NCBI RefSeq assembly: GCF_028476545.1
Contig: NW_026732580.1
Location: 875,001-939,000, forward strand
DNA from: Physella acuta
Lineage: Eukaryota > Mollusca > Gastropoda > Physidae
Length of the DNA stretch: 64,000 nucleotides
Reading direction: 5' to 3'
Below, one piece after another: positions 47,059 through 64,000 of this stretch (the first letter of the stretch is position 1; every line of letters begins with the position of its first letter). Both the position numbers and the translations under genes were made by a program. The notes under the pieces are model-generated. The model worked only from the letters and a program-made list of their open reading frames with translations. It had not been told where the DNA came from and ran no database searches.

Positions 47059-47587
47059 TATTTATTATCTATTAAGTTAGATTTTGAATCTTAAGTTAAA
47101 ATTTCATGAAGTAATATTGCTTAAATAATTTTAAAATATACAGATCTAGATCTAGACTGATTAAAACAATTTAATTCAATGTTTGGCTCTGCATTTTACT
47201 TGAAATTTTATTGTGACAGTCAATACTAAAAGTAAAACTGTCGACATATTCTAGAAATATTAGAGTAGCCTCCCCTAAAACCATTTAAAAAAACAAATTA
47301 TTTCACCAGGTCGAAATTCATTCTTTTTAACAATAAAACTGATTAATTTAGGCCTAGTCTACTAAAATATTATGCCTAGGCCCTATATAAATACAATAAT
47401 TTTAATAATATAGAATTATTGAAAGCCTATTAGTAAAAATCAAGTAAATTGGGCCTAATATGTTTTATTTTTCTTATTTAAAAGACAACATAAAGTTTGA
47501 ACCCTTTATTTTTTATTTTTGGTTATTAAACTAGCATTTTTAATAAACTACTAGACTATTTCCGTATGGTTGCTACATTCAACAAAT
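47059..47587. promoter_or_regulatory. Putative bidirectional promoter between LCMT2 and the C10orf67-like gene
   Basis: The two start codons point away from each other across 529 bp. The plus-strand start lies in aaatATGGCGGAC, which matches the known YY1-type core AANATGGCGG overlapping a start codon. No TATA box is convincing, and the region is AT-rich with tctagatctaga-type palindromes. Shared promoter use is inferred from spacing. Confidence 0.5.
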
Positions 47588-53557
<5,970 letters not shown>

Positions 53558-53573
53558 GCTAATTAGCAATAAA

Positions 53574-53673
53574 CAGTTTCTTCCAGCCCCCCCCCCCCCC
53601 CCCAGGAAGTCTACCCCCCCTCCCAGAAAATTTCTAGAGCCCCCCTGGAAAAAAAAGTCTGGAAGAAACACTG
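53574..53673. mobile_element. Complete G/C-run hAT-type MITE, 100 bp, perfect 8-bp TSD, in a 3' UTR
   Basis: Left end cagtttcttccag, right end inverted cagtgtttcttccag. The octamer gcaataaa flanks both sides (53566-53573, 53674-53681). It begins 16 bp after the stop codon of the C10orf67-like gene. Confidence 0.88.
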
Positions 53674-53681
53674 GCAATAAA

Positions 53682-56600
53682 TGTGTAAAGTTTTATTACA
53701 CCTGTATAATTATATACTCTCAAACAGATGTTTTAAAGAGATATGAGCCAGCTTATTTGAGAACTTGGAAGAGTTTTATGAATGACGTTTTAAGATCAAG
53801 TTTAATTTTCTATGCTCACTAATAGTCTCTATCTCCTTTAAATCTGTAAAAACTCCAAAGATGAATGTTCCAAATTTTAATCAATAAGTGCCAAATCTGT
53901 ATAAAAATGAACCCAAAAAATAATTAAAGGAATATTAATTTATGTGAAAAATGTATATTTTAATTTTGATAATAAACACAAAGCAATAATTCTAGAAGTA
54001 ATTTATGTGAAAAATGTATTGCTAACATTTGTTTTCAAACTGTGATATTTTATTTGTGTTATGTTCACATGTACTTGCGGACTGAAAATAAACTGAATGA
54101 AAACATTAACTTTTATGGCTTTGGGAAAATAATTTAGATACCACATTATGCAAGAGCTATTTCAAGTCCCACAGCACACTGTGATTTCATCATTAGGCAA
54201 TGCCACCTATCTTTTGTATTTGGCCTTTTCAATCCACTTATCAATTTATCACACAGATTGAAATTTTTTAAAAAGGTAATGAGTAGCCACAAATGAAACT
54301 TATTTGTTTTATTACTAATTAGACTAGTTGCAATTATTACTCTTTGGCTTCTGTGACTGCGTTACACAGCACTTAAATATAAGTCTGCAAACAAATGAAA
54401 GAACTCTGTTCAAATTTTCTGGGAATTTGATGCTGAACAGATACACTTCAAGTCTCAAGTTTAGAAAGTGATGGTCAATAGATGAAGTAGAGTTTACCTG
54501 TTTCTGTGATTACTATTTTGAGTTTGGTGGTATCAGAGACATCCTACAGACTTAAGAAAGAAACTTTTTCTTGAGACTTTCTAACTAGCAGTAATGCTTT
54601 CTACTGCCTGGCTATGCAATTCCATAAAATATTTTTACTGGAAAATTCAGTAAATTCAAGAAAAGCAAAAAAAATCTACCACAAAATAATTTCTTATATA
54701 ATTATATTGATCATGTTTTCTTTCAAGCTGCTGAGCACCTTCACAAAAAAATGTAATACTTCAGTAGCAGTCATGCGATAACGGGATTAGAATTTTCAAA
54801 ATTATAGCTTTGTCAACAGACAGAACTGATATGTAAAACAGGTCACAAATAACTTTTGAATCCTGACAGCTACCCTGAATGCTGGTTCACTGTCTAAAAC
54901 AAAACAAACTGTGCACCTTTCTGAACCTCACAATGTTTTCTACGAAGTCTGAAAAGTTGGCTTTAATTTTCAAGTACTTTTAAAATATTCATGCTCTTTA
55001 TAGCATCTGTATAAGACTAGCGAGGACATATGATTCCACAATGACTGCTAATTAATCGGCTTACATAATTTAATGTTATACAAATGTGGAAAGTGAAATT
55101 GATGAAAAATAAGGGTGTAATCATTGCCCACTAAACTTAATAAGGATGTAATTTTAAAATCATAATAAATTGAAAACCTTTAGGCCTATATTTCATAACT
55201 AAAGAATAATTGGAAAAAAAAATATATATTTCTTTATAAAAAAATGATTCTTTACATTTAATATTAAATGTTACATATTTCCTGTATTTCCTAAATCTTC
55301 TGTCTAAATTTTTTTTTTTAAATCAACACTTGAAGTGCAGTCAAGGTAAACCAATTTGTGAGTGGGTAGACATAACAAGTAAACACATGATAAAATTTTG
55401 ATACTTTTAATTTCCCTTGTCAATTGTGCAAAATCAAGCAGAGATAAATGTTAACAACTTTTTAATTAGATCTATATGTACAGTGATTTTATAGGGAAAA
55501 ACAACAAGCTATGGAACATGTTTAAAACCTTATTTTCATGAACATATACAGTTAATGTTTGAACTATTGTTACAAGTGCCAGCAACTGAGGGTACTAGAC
55601 TATCTATACATACATATATCAGGTCACATTGTAGATCCTTTACAAAAAATGTATACTTGAACAAAATATATAATTTACCAGGTTCAAACAAAAATACTTT
55701 AAAACATGCTCAGTTTTAGAGTATTCAGCAATTAACATAAAGGATAGTGACATGTGAATATGACATTTAATCTTATATACAGCAAAGGTAAAGATTATAA
55801 TAAAAAAAAACAAGCTACTGTACTGCCCGTACGTTCAAGACATTGGGCTTACTATGTAGGAAGGTTGTTTCTTTGTCAGCTGATGTTAAGTATCATGATG
55901 TATTCCTCATTCCACCATTAATCCGAAATAAAACAGCTAGTACTTATGAAAATATTGCCATTTATTTTTAGTAACAGTAAATAAAGATTTAAAAATGTAA
56001 AACTACATAATATTTATCTTTTTTTTTTTATTTAAATTAAAAACTTTCCATCTACCTCCATGGTTAAATAAATGTTTAAAAATTCATTTTAAAAAATTAT
56101 AATTGATTTTGATTTAACATTATTTTGTACATTTGTTTCTTTTCTGATTGATAAAAATGTGTTGTGTTTAACCTTTTAAGCTAGTACTACTTTTTTAAAA
56201 TAAAAAAAAAGGTAAAAATCTGCTATCAAATTACATGATTAAAAGATAGAGCAAGCTATGATATATGAGTGACCATAAAAACAAAATTTACACTACTTTT
56301 AGGACAGGAATGTTGTAAAACATGATTACAAAGAATAGAAATACATTTTAGAAGTAACTTAAAATTCTAACTGTCTGTCTTAAACATTTTAATTCATTCA
56401 TAATCTAAGGAATTCCAATACATGCTATCTTGTTTGATACCAAATAAAATCAGTTTTTTTTCTCAAATGGCTGTTAATATGTTTTAGGCTTAGTGCTAAG
56501 TGCCGAGAGTAAAAAGTGCCTGGTTGAGATTAATTTCATCACAACCTGATGAGAGATCACAAAGTTTAGAGACAGGAATCTAAAGGAAATAAAAGACAAT

Positions 56601-58529
56601 TATCTCTTGCTGTATTCTGAATATTTAACATAACAAGCTAGCTTTTTTTTAAAATTTGAACAAGACTAAAACATAAACAAAAGATTGCATCTCATTATTT
56701 CATTGATAATCTACTATCTAGTAGAGGCAAAAATCACAGCCTTATAATAAGCACTTTAGGTGCTAGTTTAAAATGTTTAGAACACAAGTTTGTATTGGTG
56801 AATAAAAAATATCAGACGAAGAGTAATTGCTTTTACTTAACATCAATTTTAAAGTGCCAATTTTGTTTTCTAGTAAGAGTAGATAAAACGCCCATAACCT
56901 GACTAGATAATTACAATTGATTCAAGATCATTATAGAAAAAAATTCATAGAAGAAATAAAGATTTGTAAAGTTTTACATAAAAAAAAAAGAATACAAATT
57001 AGTAGGTCAGTTAAGCGTGCATTAGCTAATATTAGAAATAAAAATTGTGAGTATAATCTTCTTTACCTCACTCATAGGTTTTCCTTTTTCACCCTGTAAG
57101 AATGATCACTACAATCATTTGCTTATCTTTTAATATAAAATTTAATGTAAACAATTTCCTGTGATGAGCATCTTCTGCTTTATGGAAACTTAATTATTTC
57201 ATATACTTCAACATAAGAAGCCAGTAATGAAGTAATATCCACCTGGATTTGGCTCTCACAAAAAAAAAACTTTTAGATAAATTTTGTTTGAAATTTATTT
57301 AGAAAAAGGAATGTCTAGAGTTATCTGGCAATAGATTTTAGGATGTGTGAAATTGATAGGGGACAAAAATGAAGCAAATGTATTACAAATTGAAGATAGT
57401 AACAATAATGATTTCAAACAGTAAACATTATTTGGAGCCAACTGGGTGGATAAACCTCAAGTCTATGACCTCAAGTCAAGTTGAGCTTTTATCAGATCAG
57501 CTGGTTAATATACACAATGGTATGATTACAGCCATTTTTGTCCAAAAATTATTGTGATAAAAAATTAAATGCTGAGGCAATTTTTTCACAGAGCAGAGGA
57601 ATGGCAACAAAGGAAAAATGTAATTCATAAATATATTTTTTGGCTGAGAATTTATTTAAAAGTTGATCTTATAAATCCAAGAAAGCAAAATACAGCATGT
57701 ATATAAAAAAAATCAAAAATAAAATGTAAAACATTTAACATTTCATTCCATTCAGAAAAAATACTAACATATTTTAGTTAGGTAAAATCCACAGTAAAAA
57801 AAAGATAAAAAATTGTTGTACATTTCCATTTACTAATTTCTTGCACCAATTTTATAAAGGATTATGTAAATGACAAGCAAGTGTAGTTCAAATGAAAATC
57901 TGTTTAAACATAGTAACAAAGCATCAAATGAAATACACCAGTCTCATCAAAATAAAAATGTTGACAGGAAACTACATACAGAGAATAAAAATAACAGATG
58001 AACAACTTTGCTTAAAATAAATCTTTTACACTGGTTTGTTTTCAATATGTACAACATACCTGATCAAAGGTGATATAAATTGTAAAATAATGACACCCTC
58101 TCAAAAAGCTTTTTGAACTACTGGTCTGTAAAACCTATTTTTAAAAAGTATAACTTTTTTTTAATTAGGAGTACTTTTATTTTATGAAGAGAATTTCTCT
58201 AACAGAAAAGGTGTAAAGGATAATTTAAGTGAAGTTGAAGTTAAGACCTAAAAAATTATTTTAATCATTATCTTGCATAGAGAGTGAGCACTGACCTAAG
58301 GGGAAATGACAGACAGAAACTTTTGATTTCAGTAAGAAGTGAAGGCTTTAAAACTGTTATTCAAATATAAATATAAAATAATTTACATTATTATTCAATG
58401 GGTTATAAATACCAGTCAGTTTTTAGAAGCACAAGTGGTTACTGAATAACATTGCATTGATAAATGTATCTCATTCACCATGATCCAGTCTGTAAGAAGG
58501 CTTGTGTGCCTGATGTTATTTGTTGATTT
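53682..58529. other. Region between convergent C10orf67-like and ZMYND11-like genes
   Basis: AT-rich, no exon or clear element. AATAAA signals at about 53971 and 54087 may end the plus-strand gene. The right part may be a long ZMYND11 3' UTR. The frames at 56917 and 57369 have no coding character. Confidence 0.5.
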
Positions 58530-61500
58530 CTATTTCATCTCTTTTTCATTTCTCTTGCGACGACATACTCGTTTATGATCTTTATGCCAATGTGCTTGCT
58601 GGCATGTGACGCTGCAGTAGGATGTGTTCCAACAACAGTGGTACATAGCCTCCTCTTCACAGTTTTGACACTGAAAAAATTAATGTCAATTACAAAACTT
58701 TGACCAGTTTTTTGTCTTATTTCAATCTTGACATCAATTTAAATAAAATAAGAACATGGCGCTATTTTACAAAAATTAAAAACAAAAGGTCATAAATCAC
58801 AGACTTTAATAAAGTCTTTATTTTTAAACAAGAAGCAATAAAAAAAGGTCCACAATTACCCATTGTTTTTTCTTGACTTGAGAAATGGCATCCTTATGTT
58901 TAGCAGCCAGTTTCTTCATTTCTTCCATGTATTGTTCTCGAGTTTTGTCTTCCCCTGCTTTCCTGGCTTTTTCTACTTCTAATTTCATGCTAGCCATTGT
59001 TCGTTCTACTGCTTGCTGCTTGTCTTTTCCAAAGTCCTCTTCCAACTGATGTTAAAAATTACAGTTAAATCTCTAATCAAAATTCAAAATATTGATTCTA
59101 ATTTTTATAGTATATTTTATATAATACTATTTCAATGTGGTAAGAAGCATAGCAACTACCTTTTTTTTCTGTAAGTGCTACACAAATAAAACAAAATGTG
59201 TACCTGTCGTGATAATTCTTTAAGTGCCAATGATTTATCTTCTTCAAACTTTTCTTCCAGTCTTTTGGTAAGATTGGCCATCGCTAAAGTCATTCTTTCC
59301 TCCAACTTCTGATCATTTGTCTCTTCTTTCAGATCAAATGATGGTGAAGATTTTATATAAGCCTTGGGATCAATAAAATTCTCAACAGAAACTGAACTGT
59401 CCACCTCAGTCTGTGAGCTTGTGCTTTCCAACTTCTATAGGAAACAAAGTATCAATGCTTGACAGTTAAATTTTTTTTTAAGAAAACAATTTCATTTAAA
59501 TTTAGATGAAAGCAAACACAAAATTACTTGTAAAGACTGCATAATAGTGTTCAATACAATATTTATATAAACTTTGGCAATAATTTTTTAAACATTTTTA
59601 GGGCATTTGATATCAAATCAGCTTCAGCATCCTGAACAGGCTAAATTAAGATACAGATAACAGTATAAGAACTCACCACAGACAATGTCTGGACAGCTGT
59701 GGAGGTTGTTGGAACAACTATATTGTTAACAACTTTGTCAACACTTGAAGTAACAGTATAAGACTCATCATGACTGTTCAACTAGAAAAAAAGAGTGAAT
59801 AATGGGTTTTTTACTGTACGCAATCTTAAAAGTCAAAATTCAGGAGACTAGTTATTTCTTTCTTTTTAATTTACAATTTTCTAGTTGTACACTCAAATAT
59901 TTGTAACAGTACCTTAGAGGATTTCCTTTTTCTCATTTTAGCATTTTTTTCAACACTTGTAGAAGTAACTTGTCTATTATCAAACTCATCTTCCATGTCC
60001 ATCAGACTGTCAATGTCCTCGTCATCCTCTCTGTGCCGCTTAACTCCCTTTTTACTTCCAACAGATCCTATCAAGGTTCAACAGTTAAAATTAAATATTT
60101 CATCAACAGACACATTAAAGTTTCTAAGAATGATAATTTTTTTTTACAAATTATCAAAAGTACATTCAATGTAAGATTAAATTCAAGTGCAGTATATTTT
60201 TCTATTCCAAATTAATAATTGGGGTGCATGAATAATCTTGCATTGCTCTACCTTTAGTTTGTGAACTTTCTCTACGTTTAGCTGGTGTCTTTTTAGGTGT
60301 TCGCTTTTTGGCTACATCCTCATCTTCAATCTCAGACAGATCTTTCTTCCCTGTGACTTGATCTTTTATTTCATCTTGTATTTCTTCTTCCTCTTCTCCT
60401 ATTTCCTCTTCCTCTTCTTCTTCTTCCTCTTCTACCTCTTCTTCTTCCTCTTCTTCTTCTTCTGATTCTTGTTTTTCTCCATTAGCTTCAATGTCTTGTT
60501 CTCTTTCTTCTAAGATTTCCTGATACCTTTTGAGTTCTTTCATGGCTTTTATAAAACCTGCATAAATTAAACAGAATCATTAGCTAATACTTCTCGATTT
60601 CACATACTGAGCGTAGATATATATGTTGTTAAATGTTAACCTTTTTTAAAGAAAAGAGGCATAACAAAATCTCTATTTACAAAAGGCTAATTTGAGAATG
60701 AAACGAATATTTAGATTAAATTAAAGCATTACAAGTTTATAAGGACAAATTTACCAGCTGTTTTTTTTATTGTCATTGTTTTCAAATCAGTTGTGATGGG
60801 CTTAATGTATTCTGCAGGTATCACAGCTCTAAAAATAATACACAAAGAAATACACTAATTAATAAAATATTTCAAAATGCATCATACAATTAAAAGCTTG
60901 TTATATAAAGTCATTTTTTGGCTGCCAAAAAACTGCCAATATGTATACAAACAATGTATACATACCTCTGGTGCCAACCTCCAAAGAAACGAACATCAGA
61001 TTTACCACCTAAATCACGAACAACCTTTGCTGGCCAATAACTATATCCCTTCTGTTTGGCATACACAATATCATGTGGAGGGTTCTGTAGAATACACAAA
61101 TAAATTTACTTTCAAATAAATTAAATGTGGAAATTATAATACTGATACTTGTGGGTCTATTTTCCAAAAATGTTATTTTTCTTTTTTTTTTAAGGAAAAA
61201 ACAATACATTTTTTAAAAAGTTGAAGGGAAAATTAGTTTAAAGTCACTTACACAGGGTTGAGAAAACCAATCTTCTGGTTTTGCATTTGACATGTAGTAG
61301 CAGTTAGGGCACAGTTCTATTTCATCCAGCTTAAAAAATATTAATGAGTATATTTGTCTAAATTTTAAACAACAGATATGGATATTTGCTTATAAAATAA
61401 CCTTTGTTCAGTATTTGCAGTTTTTTTAATTCGAAGGAGGCTATGTGAAATAAAAAAAATTCTAATTTAATTTTAATTAACTTCGACTAATATTTTATTA

Positions 61501-61964
61501 TTGTAACATAAACACATTTAAGTAGAATATCTGTTTTTTCACAATAATAAAACCTATCATAAAATCACATATCATGGAAAATAAATCAGATATGTCATTG
61601 AAATTATTCACATTTACTTACATCATATTTGCAATCTTTAACCATAATCACAGCAAGCTCAGCCAGTCCATTTTTATCTTCTGTAAACACAGAAATTACT
61701 TTCATGTTTGGAATTACAGTTTGCTATTGGATTATACCAAACACAATCAAATAAATTATCCTTAATGTCATTGCATTACTAACCTCCAAATAACAGTGTG
61801 CAGTTATGAAGAATGGTACGAGCATCAGCTAGAAATTCTTCCAAGCATTTGTAACGTGAAGCCTGAACTCTCTGCTCCATTCTGTTCAAGTCCATTTTTC
61901 TGTAGATGAATCTTTTAAAATCTTCTGCATTTGACTTGGAACTAATTTTATGAAGTTCTCTTGT
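58530..61964 (-). CDS. ZMYND11: ZMYND11/BS69-like chromatin reader, 3' part (11 exons, 544 aa in window; 5' part off the right edge)
   Basis: Exons: 61964-61784, 61680-61622, 61329-61252, 61084-60966, 60828-60755, 60557-60252, 60067-59913, 59781-59677, 59434-59204, 59045-58860, 58670-58530. The first two give the C-terminal half of a bromodomain ([18 protein letters not shown]). Next come [17 protein letters not shown] and a PWWP domain ([26 protein letters not shown]) with the aromatic cage residues kept (Y, W, F). A Glu-rich tract, basic patches and a coiled coil follow, then [20 protein letters not shown], the start of a C-terminal MYND zinc finger. In vertebrates ZMYND11 reads H3.3K36me3 through bromo-PWWP and recruits repressors through MYND. 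The MYND sequence favours ZMYND11 over ZMYND8. The PHD exon is not in the window. Confidence 0.9.
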
Positions 61965-64000
61965 CTAAAAGAAAAAATTAATTCATTACAAATAGCACAT
62001 TTATTAAAAATAAGTGCTAGGTTTTTATTAAACTTTTGTTATTGTAATGATACAGAGCATTTTCAATATTTAAATCCCATGCTAAATCCCTAAACATGAA
62101 AATATCAGATATCAGATGTGCTTGATATGGACATTTTCTAGAGAACAAAGATTAACTTAATGAGATCTTTTTGTAGCTATCAATCTCTGTGTTTTGTTTC
62201 CACATCTTATTTAAAGCAGTTGTAAGTATTTATTAATGTATGAGATATCTAAGACTATAAATGCGTCAGCAACGGCAACAGAAACCAGAACTAGCAACTG
62301 TCTAGAAAAGTATCCAGAAATTAATTTTATTGAAATATAATTTGAATATTTAGATGTGGAATGGTAGTGCATGCGAATGCCAACCCAAAAGTCTTAAGTT
62401 CGAATCTGGGTTAAAATCCGTCGAATGTCCCAGAGTCCACCCAGTTCTGTTGGATATCTAACTCACATTAGGGAAATTAAAGCGGCTGACCACACTATCC
62501 CTTTGTATGCCGAGGTCACAGAAACTGGTGAACTCTATTTCACTTGCCCCATGGACCATCAGGTACAAAAGGGAACTAAAATAATTAATTTAAATACTGA
62601 AAAAGTACATATTACAAACAAATTTGGGCAATCAAAAACAGTTTGTATGAATAATAAGTACCTTTTCTCTAAGGCGCAAAACGGTATAACTAAGTAGGGT
62701 GTTCAGCATTTTTTTCTTCATCTTGTTCTTTTTTTTGCTAGCCTAAAACAAATTTTTTAGAAATCATTTTTAATTCTCACAAAGAGCACATTAGTAAAAA
62801 AATAAATTTTCCAGTTAGAAAATAAAGCATGTAAATAAATACAATTAAAGGTAAAGAACATTAAGTCATGAAAAATGTACTGTGAGTCATTGTCATATTA
62901 AGCGGTGCAGAAGATAACAAAGCTCAGCTAACCTAAAAATAAAGTTAGTTGCTCCTTTTATTAGGGGCATGTCATTATCTTAGCAAGTGATGTTTGTGGA
63001 ATTGTACTGATCATATTAATGCAAAAACAAACTTTTGTTAATTTAAATGTATAGAGTATTAGATAATGGTAAAAAATTAGAAAATGTAAGTATTTCACTT
63101 TAACCTAGTGCAGTAAATAAAATTTCAAATTATTTCTTCAGAACAAAACTTTGAAGCTAAAATTGAAAAGAAATAGTTCCCGATGACAATGATAGTTCAC
63201 ATTTGTTGAAATTTTTAGTAAATTACTTTTGTTTGCAGAGAGAAAAAGTACAAAGATCAAAGTTGAATTTATAAAGATATTATTCAAAGTGAGCGTTGAG
63301 CTGTGTACAATATAAATTTGAACATGCTAGTACAAAGATTCTCTGCCTCATCCAGTCACAACCCAATTGAGTTTGGGCTAATTGTCAGTCTACACTGAAT
63401 TTTGAAAAAAGTTTATAAAAAAAAATGTCAGCATAATATTCATCCACATTTTAATTTAAAATTCATCATTATTAATGTAGGAATGAAATTGTCAATTATT
63501 AAAGTTTTACACTTCTATTAGTTATTCACAAAAAAATATAATAACACTTTGTGACTCAATGTGCTGAAAAATTGTTCTGGAACATACGAACTTGCATCGC
63601 AATTTTAAAAAAAAAAACTGGTGTGAACAGCTTTATGATAGTGTTTAAGAAATTTAAACATTTATAAGTGATAATTTAACATACAGTTTTAAAAAAAAAA
63701 ACTGTATTATTTTTATACACAATACTGTAGTGTTTTTAATTAATGATGTAATAATAACAAACAAGTTATTTTAAAGATGACAGATATTGCAAATTAGGAG
63801 ATGAAAGCTTTGTGCTGTGTGGAACCATTGTGAAAATAAAGTGCAGCATTAAAAATGAAGATTTTCTTTAGTTGTGTTAACACAGCAAATGCAGCTTACT
63901 GTTGGATATGTATGATATTTACACAGTCAGGAGACTTCCAGTGGACAATAGTATTATTTTTCACATTATTAATAGATATAATTTCTTTATATATAAAAAC
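61965..64000. other. Intron upstream of the bromodomain exon of the ZMYND11-like gene, with one SINE
   Basis: The acceptor of the exon at 61964 has no matching upstream exon in the window. I looked for further bromodomain or PHD coding on the minus strand and saw none with canonical splice sites. Confidence 0.55.
62350..62600 (+). mobile_element. tRNA-derived SINE copy
   Basis: Box B-like aagttcgaatctggg, then gagtccacccagttctgt, attaaagcggctgacc and cactatccctttg as in the copy at 44,060. The reading frame at 62425-62697 is a product of this element. Confidence 0.8.

Noticed and set aside
58530-58670. Assignment as ZMYND8
   Set aside because: The MYND is at the extreme C-terminus and begins [20 protein letters not shown], as in ZMYND11; the PWWP, acidic and coiled-coil order also fits ZMYND11.
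62425-62697. 90-codon frame as a small gene
   Set aside because: Lies over a SINE copy and runs on into AT-rich flank.

Overview
The window is eukaryotic genomic DNA. It is AT-rich, has many spliced genes with canonical GT-AG introns, and is full of short DNA transposons, tRNA-derived SINEs, LINE 3' ends and long (TA)n tracts. Gene content and style suggest a lophotrochozoan, most likely a heterobranch/pulmonate gastropod. The species assignment is inference; no sequence here proves it.

Layout. (1) 1-4.9 kb: no host gene seen; an 8-bp-TSD MITE, a LINE 3' fragment and degenerate repeats. (2) 33,236 to 4,892, minus strand: one 17-exon gene rebuilt by following splice sites and phases. It encodes about 2,000 residues: signal peptide, six MAM-like modules, a roughly 700-residue Thr/Pro mucin stalk, one membrane helix and a 41-residue tail with three tyrosines. 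Modules 1-2 and 5-6 are an internal duplication. Its introns are packed with mobile elements, including a 630-bp tandem array whose units each hold a ~100-bp-stem palindrome. (3) 47,058 to 35,713, minus strand: a 16-exon LCMT2/TYW4 (wybutosine synthesis) gene. Nested in its 5-kb intron 13, on the opposite strand, is a two-exon class A GPCR (38,016-40,001). (4) 47,588-53,557, plus strand: an 18-exon coiled-coil gene resembling human C10orf67, divergent from LCMT2 across about 530 bp. (5) 61,964 to 58,530, minus strand: the last 11 exons of a ZMYND11-like chromatin reader (bromodomain end, PWWP, acidic and coiled-coil stretches, MYND finger); the rest lies beyond the right edge.

The most interesting locus is the MAM-mucin receptor. 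It has a modular, internally duplicated ectodomain and a repeat-unstable mucin stalk, as in surface molecules for gamete or pathogen recognition; mammalian zonadhesin combines MAM, mucin and a membrane anchor. That function is inference. The LCMT2/C10orf67 pair looks like a shared bidirectional promoter. No CRISPR, operon, rRNA or true tRNA gene was found, and no LTR or virus-derived element was recognised.
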